A stretch of 58,436 nucleotides of DNA, taken from NCBI RefSeq assembly GCF_025602895.1, contig NW_026516399.1:1-58436 (forward strand). The letters are read 5' to 3'. The position numbers were made by a program, and so were the translations under genes. Source of the stretch: Polychytrium aggregatum (taxonomy: Eukaryota; Chytridiomycota; Chytridiomycetes; Polychytriales). Positions 53,709 to 58,436 of this stretch are shown here, piece after piece (within the stretch, counting starts at the first letter, position 1; each line of letters opens with the position of its first letter). The notes beneath the pieces are model-generated. The model saw nothing but the letters and a program-made list of their open reading frames with translations. It was not told the origin of the DNA and made no database searches.

Positions 53709-56700
53709 TTAGTCGACGGTGATGCGGGCATCGAGCGAAGGGAAGTCTTCAAAGAAGGACTATGGAGCCATGTAATTCAGGTCGCGAGTGGAGCGGGCGT
53801 GTGGCCATCAGAGCCGAGAGCGATGGCAGTGAGACGGGAATGACGTTCGCAGATGCCAGTCGCACGGTGCAAGGCGCATATACGAGTCGTGAGAGAGCCG
53901 ATTGCGATCAGATGATGGTGTCGCACGAATCGAGTCGGTCCGTCGTGCCGGAGCCAAAACGGAGCGATGGTGAGTAAAGTACAAATGGGCAGCGAGGGTC
54001 ATTCTTCTCTCAGCCAACAGGGCGTCATCCCTGCCGTCCACCATCCTCGAAACGTGGCTGTATCGGTCATCGGAAGTAGCCAAGTACATCATCGCACATC
54101 GCCGATTCAGCACCAGAGACGTGGGTGCGGACGCTAACATATTACCTCAAAGAGATCGATGGCGTACTGGACATCGTGACACCGCAGGTCTCGCGGATCG
54201 AGTGCATGCTGAGCTGGGGGTTTGCCAATGTCGACGGTTCGCAGACCGAGCTTGGCGCTCAGCATGGGGCCGATGGTGGAGCCGCAGGGCGAGTCGTTGC
54301 GAACGACGAATTCCTGGATGGGGGTGTTTCGCTTCTTGGCCAGCTCGCGGATGATCAGGGTGGTGACGGCAGTGGTGGCATAGCGCTGGTTGGCGTTGAT
54401 CTGACGCCAACACCCTGGTTCATCTGGGGCCGGGTGGTTGCTTTCGTGCTTTTCTGGAGGATCATCGGATGGGGTATCAAGCAAAGACGTATCGATTGGA
54501 GCACCAGATGCATCAGCCGGTGGTCATGCGGGCACGCAGGGTCTGGGTGATCTAGCCACCGATATACATCCTCAACGTATCGCATGGCACACACGCCATC
54601 CACCACACCAAATTGCAAGCCTAGTCGAGATGGAGGCAGCAATCAGACGATGCCTGAACGAAATCTTACCGGCATAGTTGGGGTGGACAGCGTGCGCCAT
54701 ATCAGCAGAGACGAGCAGCGACTTGAGCAGCGACTCCTCAAGGCAGTCTGGCATGGACAGAGGGAGCAACCAAGCTCATGTTAGCTGTGCGGCCTTGGCT
54801 GCACAAGCACAGCCACACATCGAGCGGGGCCATTCAGGGCCCTACCTTCGAGACTGGAGCGCTGAGACCGACAATATCCACATCAGCAATGCGCTTCAGG
54901 ACCACGGTCAGCAGGTTTGAGTCGGCACCATGGGCGGTGTTGCTTCCAACTTCCTCGTTATCGAACAAGGCAACAAGACGGATGTTGGGGTCGTTGGCAA
55001 CGGAGGTGGGTTCGCGGAGGCTGTTGGTGAGGGCCTGGGAGATGATTGCACGATTTAGAAGCACATCCAAAACCAGCAGCAGATGCTCTGAGCCGCAGGG
55101 CGCCGAGAATATTGTCGCAACAAGCCGAGCACCGACGCTGAAGCAATCAATGATGCAAAAGTGATGCCCACCTTGATGGAGCAGAAGGACATCATCAAGT
55201 TGTCGAGGCGCGCGGAGAAGATGTACTCTTGCTCGATGCCGCCGATGGTGGCGGGGACGGTGTCGTACAGGCAAATCTCAAAGTCGCCGATCTGATCAGC
55301 TGCATATGCAGACGCGGGTGTCAGCAGCGGATTGCGACCCACGACAGCAGGCTCGGTCGTCCTCTCCCTTCCCACTTTGCTAGCGATCGCGCAGTCATTG
55401 CCGGCGCTCCAAGAGCGGTGTTTGGGAACCAGCCCGGCACTTTCTTGGATGGCTCACACGAACCTTGAATGTTCAGCTCCTTGGCGATGCGCTGGAGCAG
55501 GACAGGGTGGTGAACGGCGCTGTCGTCCTTCTTCTCGCCGTTGAGGCTGCGTTCGGTCAAGCAAGTTGGCAGCACCGCATTGTGTTAGCCGGTGGGCGGA
55601 AACCACAGATATGCACGCTGGAACCGAATCAATGGCCCACATCAAGCAGACGGGCCCAATGTGCGTCGGCCGGGTGGAAGATGAGAGTGTGGCACACGTA
55701 CGCTTTGCTGGCCGAGGCCAGAATGGGAGTGAGCTGGACCTCTTTGTTGAACTTGAAGCCTTCGTCGATGCCGCGATCCAGGTGAATGGCCAAGGTCGGG
55801 ATTCGGAGGATGGGCTCGTCGATCTTGACAAGTTGGTGCTCCCACTTGTCCTCCTGGGTGTGGACAAGGACACGGCCAGCGATACTGATCCGCGAATGCA
55901 CCCACCGATGCAGCAGTGTCGATCCAAAGTATTAAGGCAACGCTCTCTTTCACATATCCTCGACACAGCGCGGCACGACCATATGGTGCTGTTGGCCGCA
56001 GAGCAGGCTCACCTCAAGTCGCGATCGAACCAGGTGTTCCAGAGGCCGCCACCGTAAGTCTGGACGCCGACCTGGAGATAGCCCACAGACTCCTTCTTGG
56101 ACTTGGGCTTGAGCTGGATGAAAGACGTTGCAGCAGCGCGGCCGCGGATCAGTCGACATCGATCGTGGTTGGCGGCAAGCTGCACATGAACCAACACGGC
56201 CAAACTGAGGAGCTTGTCCTGGAGATCCGGGAACGGGGCAATCGGGCAGGCCAGTGAGGACGGACATACCTTCAAGCACGGCGAATCGGTGTGGGCGCCC
56301 AGGATCGAGAAGCCGTTGCCGGGGGCATACTTTCCGCCGACGACGAAGGCGATCAGGGCCGACTGGTTGCGGGTGAAAAAGTACTTGCCGTTGCGCTGGA
56401 TCTTGTTTGCCCAGCTGTCGCGCTCCTTCAGCTCGACAAAGCCCTGCTCGAGCAGAAGCTTCTTGGACTCGGCGACGGCGTGGAAGGGCGACGGCGAGGC
56501 GTTGACAAACTTGATGAACTGGGAAGCGGCGGAGGACTGCAGCAACCAGGACGAGATATGGGTGTGTATCAGCAAGCGGTGCTGCGTGCAGGACGAGCGC
56601 AAGAGCCACCCGACCTCGTTCAGATCATCTCCAGCGGCTGTTTGCCGGGGCCGCAGGATGCGCGTTGGACTTTGCGAGCAAGCAGCACGCCTACCATCGT

Positions 56701-56724
56701 GCCGATCAAACTCTTGGGATTCAT
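53709..56724 (-). CDS. Aspartyl aminopeptidase (M18 family)
   Basis: Cytosolic/vacuolar dizinc peptidase removing N-terminal Asp/Glu. Ten exons: 56724-56695, 56536-56270, 56113-56013, 55884-55702, 55546-55464, 55299-55172, 55034-54846, 54736-54670, 54453-54146, 53759-53709 (1407 nt, 468 aa, in phase). Zinc/active-site motifs: [12 protein letters not shown] (His ligand, Asp), [10 protein letters not shown] (base Glu and ligand Glu), [13 protein letters not shown] (Asp and His). Other blocks: [53 protein letters not shown], and the C-terminal [15 protein letters not shown]. The start exon ([10 protein letters not shown]) and the exact acceptor of exon 8 are the uncertain parts. Last intron is 386 bp, longest in the gene. 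Confidence 0.93.
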
Positions 56725-57084
56725 GCAGCAGCAGACGAGCGCAGAGCAGATGGATGCAGACCGAAGAAGGACAGGGAGGCAGCGGGCCAGCGGGGGTGGC
56801 GGATGGAACGAGGCACCCGATGCCGAATGCTGCGCACGGGCCCCATGGTCGCACGGGCACCAGCCCCACGGATTGGCCGGCGTGGGACGACGAGGCGATC
56901 ATGGCCGGGGGCAGCCATGAAGGCGAAGGGGGTGCCAGCAGCAGCGGTGTCGATGGCGGTGGTGCGGGTGGTGCGGGTGGTGCGGGTGGAAGTGGCTTGT
57001 GCAGCCAGCTCGGCTTTATTTAGAGCTGCGGGCGAGTGCACGATGGGGTCAAGGAATACGAAAGGGCGAGCGCGGTCAGAGGTT
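56725..57084. other. Promoter of aspartyl aminopeptidase and 3' flank of COPE
   Basis: Contains a 9-bp GGTGGTGCG repeat (about four units, 56958-56992). No gene. Confidence 0.5.
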
Positions 57085-58251
57085 CTAGATCTGGAACCGC
57101 TGTGCACAGCGGTCGAAAAGAGTCTCCTTCAGCGAGCGGTCCTGGAGGGCAGCATGGTCCTGGGCGACATCGTGCAGTTGGCTGGGGAAGATGCATGGGA
57201 GTGAATGTCAGCGCCGGATCCGTGCTTGGCTCGGCTCACTCTGCTCCAGGGCAGAGTCCGGGAAAGGCGGCACGCAGCGGCATTGACGAGCAACACACCT
57301 GATGTATCGGTTGATCACGTCGGACGACTTGCCGGTTGCATCGGCACACACCAGCAGGTTGGCAATGGTGTCGGGATCGTTGTTGTTCTGCAAGTGTTGC
57401 AAGCGACAAAACGGGCCCAATGGGGTGGGATGCGAGTATATCAGAGCGTGGCTCAATACAAGCCGCACAGATTGGCATATCCAGATGCTTATGAAACAGG
57501 ATCGATTGGTGGTATGCCACGAGACAGCGAGTACGCTGAACGGAGCCTGGCTCTCCACTCGCACAGATACGCACTTTGTTGAGAGCTTCGAACAAGAGAC
57601 CCTCGGCCTCCGCGAACTGTCCAGTGGTCATTTTGGAGACCGCTTGGCTGTTGAGCAGCTTGGCAGTCGGGCCCTTGGACGAGACCAGTTCCTCAAAGGT
57701 GTAGACAGACTCCTGGGTGCGTTCAGGCCCGCCCTGCTCAGGCCAGAGGAACAAGCATGGCGGAAAGGGTTTAGTGGATAGCTTGGATACAGAGCCTGAA
57801 AGTGCCCATACCGACGGCACTTGGCCCGCTGCACACACTTACGATATAGAGATTGACCCACGACTCGATCAGCTGCGCCAGGACATCATCCTCGGCCCAG
57901 GCCTTCATCTTCTGGACGGCCTGCAGAGCGAGGTTGGGCCGATCGAGTTTCAGGTAGGCTTGTACGGTCAGCGCGATGCTGGAACACAACACCGTCGATC
58001 CGGCAGATTGTAGAATCGTATCATGTCGTGTTGCGTGGGCCACATCCGATCGAGGGGCAAGAGTTGGTCCGCAATCAAAGGTTTCCGAGCCAGTGGTCGA
58101 GACGTGAGCAGTCGGTTAGATACGGATGCATGCATGACCGAGGACGGTGGGAGTACGCCTCTGGGCCAGTCAGTGGATGTCTCCAATGCTGATTGCGAAT
58201 CCGACAGGCCAGCAGGGACGTGAAGCGCACTGCGGTCTGTCCATCTGTCCA

Positions 58252-58312
<61 letters not shown>

Positions 58313-58436
58313 GTCTGCCGATGACAATCGGTTGGTGCAGTCGACGGCTTCTCGAGACCGGTTGCTGGGCACGCATCAAAGGACGAGCCACTAACCATTC
58401 CAAGTTCTGATGCTTCTCGGCGACGAGCCTGAGCGC
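57085..58436 (-). CDS. COPE: Coatomer subunit epsilon, 5' part outside window
   Basis: Epsilon-COP stabilises alpha-COP in the COPI coat of Golgi-to-ER vesicles. Exons in the window: 58436-58396 (partial), 57978-57843, 57733-57575, 57387-57299, 57181-57085; all in phase. The TPR-like solenoid reads ALRLVAEKHQNLECIALTVQ (built across the 58396/57978 splice), AYLKLDRPNLALQAVQKMK, LAQLIESWVNLYIGG, KLLNSQAVSKMTTGQFAEAE, DPDTIANLLVCADATGK, VINRYISQLHDVAQDH. The C-terminus is DRCAQRFQI. The first exons lie beyond the right edge. Confidence 0.92.
58252..58314 (+). repeat. (CTGT)n microsatellite in a COPE intron
   Basis: About 15 tetranucleotide units; reads as TDRQ repeats on the minus strand, which is not coding. 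Confidence 0.95.

Overview
The window is nuclear DNA of an intron-rich fungus. Almost every gene is broken by short GT-AG introns (about 70-250 bp) with good branch points. The gene set is eukaryotic housekeeping: dynactin p50, NRAMP transporter, UDP-glucose pyrophosphorylase, ACMSD, AVL9, an Nhp10-type INO80 subunit, aspartyl aminopeptidase and epsilon-COP. A Tf1/sushi-type chromovirus, a Fanzor nuclease and TIR-domain genes together suggest an early-diverging zoosporic fungus, probably a chytrid. That assignment is inference from gene content. No rRNA, tRNA or CRISPR array was seen.

Layout. 1-1.8 kb: dynactin p50 (minus, runs off the left edge) and a small upstream ORF. 1.88-7.81 kb: a complete LTR retrotransposon on the minus strand, with LTRs identical by eye and a 5-bp target duplication. 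8.4-16.3 kb: a small secreted-peptide candidate, an NRAMP transporter (minus), a 16-exon mitochondrial HAD hydrolase of the CECR5/HDHD5 family (plus), and a 401-aa orphan (minus). 17-22.8 kb: UGP1 and ACMSD, both minus. 23.5-26.4 kb: a full-length Fanzor ORF followed by a cluster of perfect hairpins that is a candidate guide-RNA scaffold. 28.5-33 kb: AVL9 (minus). 33.9-45.6 kb, all plus: a membrane protein with PPxY tail, a helical-TIR-TIR protein, an Nhp10-like HMG protein and a 548-aa orphan. 45.7-45.85 kb: a decayed copy of the Fanzor 3' end. 46.2-58.4 kb: a TPR/beta-helix/MYND protein, a GST-like protein, a frameshifted UDP-glycosyltransferase, aspartyl aminopeptidase and epsilon-COP (runs off the right edge).

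Most interesting: (1) the intact Fanzor, its structured 3' flank, and a second degenerate copy of its 3' end 20 kb away, which together indicate a mobile or once-mobile RNA-guided nuclease; (2) a 1049-aa protein with a helical N-terminal half and two TIR domains that both keep the candidate catalytic glutamate; (3) in the retroelement, a textbook -1 frameshift signal and a self-priming site readable directly from the DNA.

Gene models were built by hand from reading frames, splice consensus and family alignment from memory. Exon joins were checked for phase; no expression or database evidence was available.
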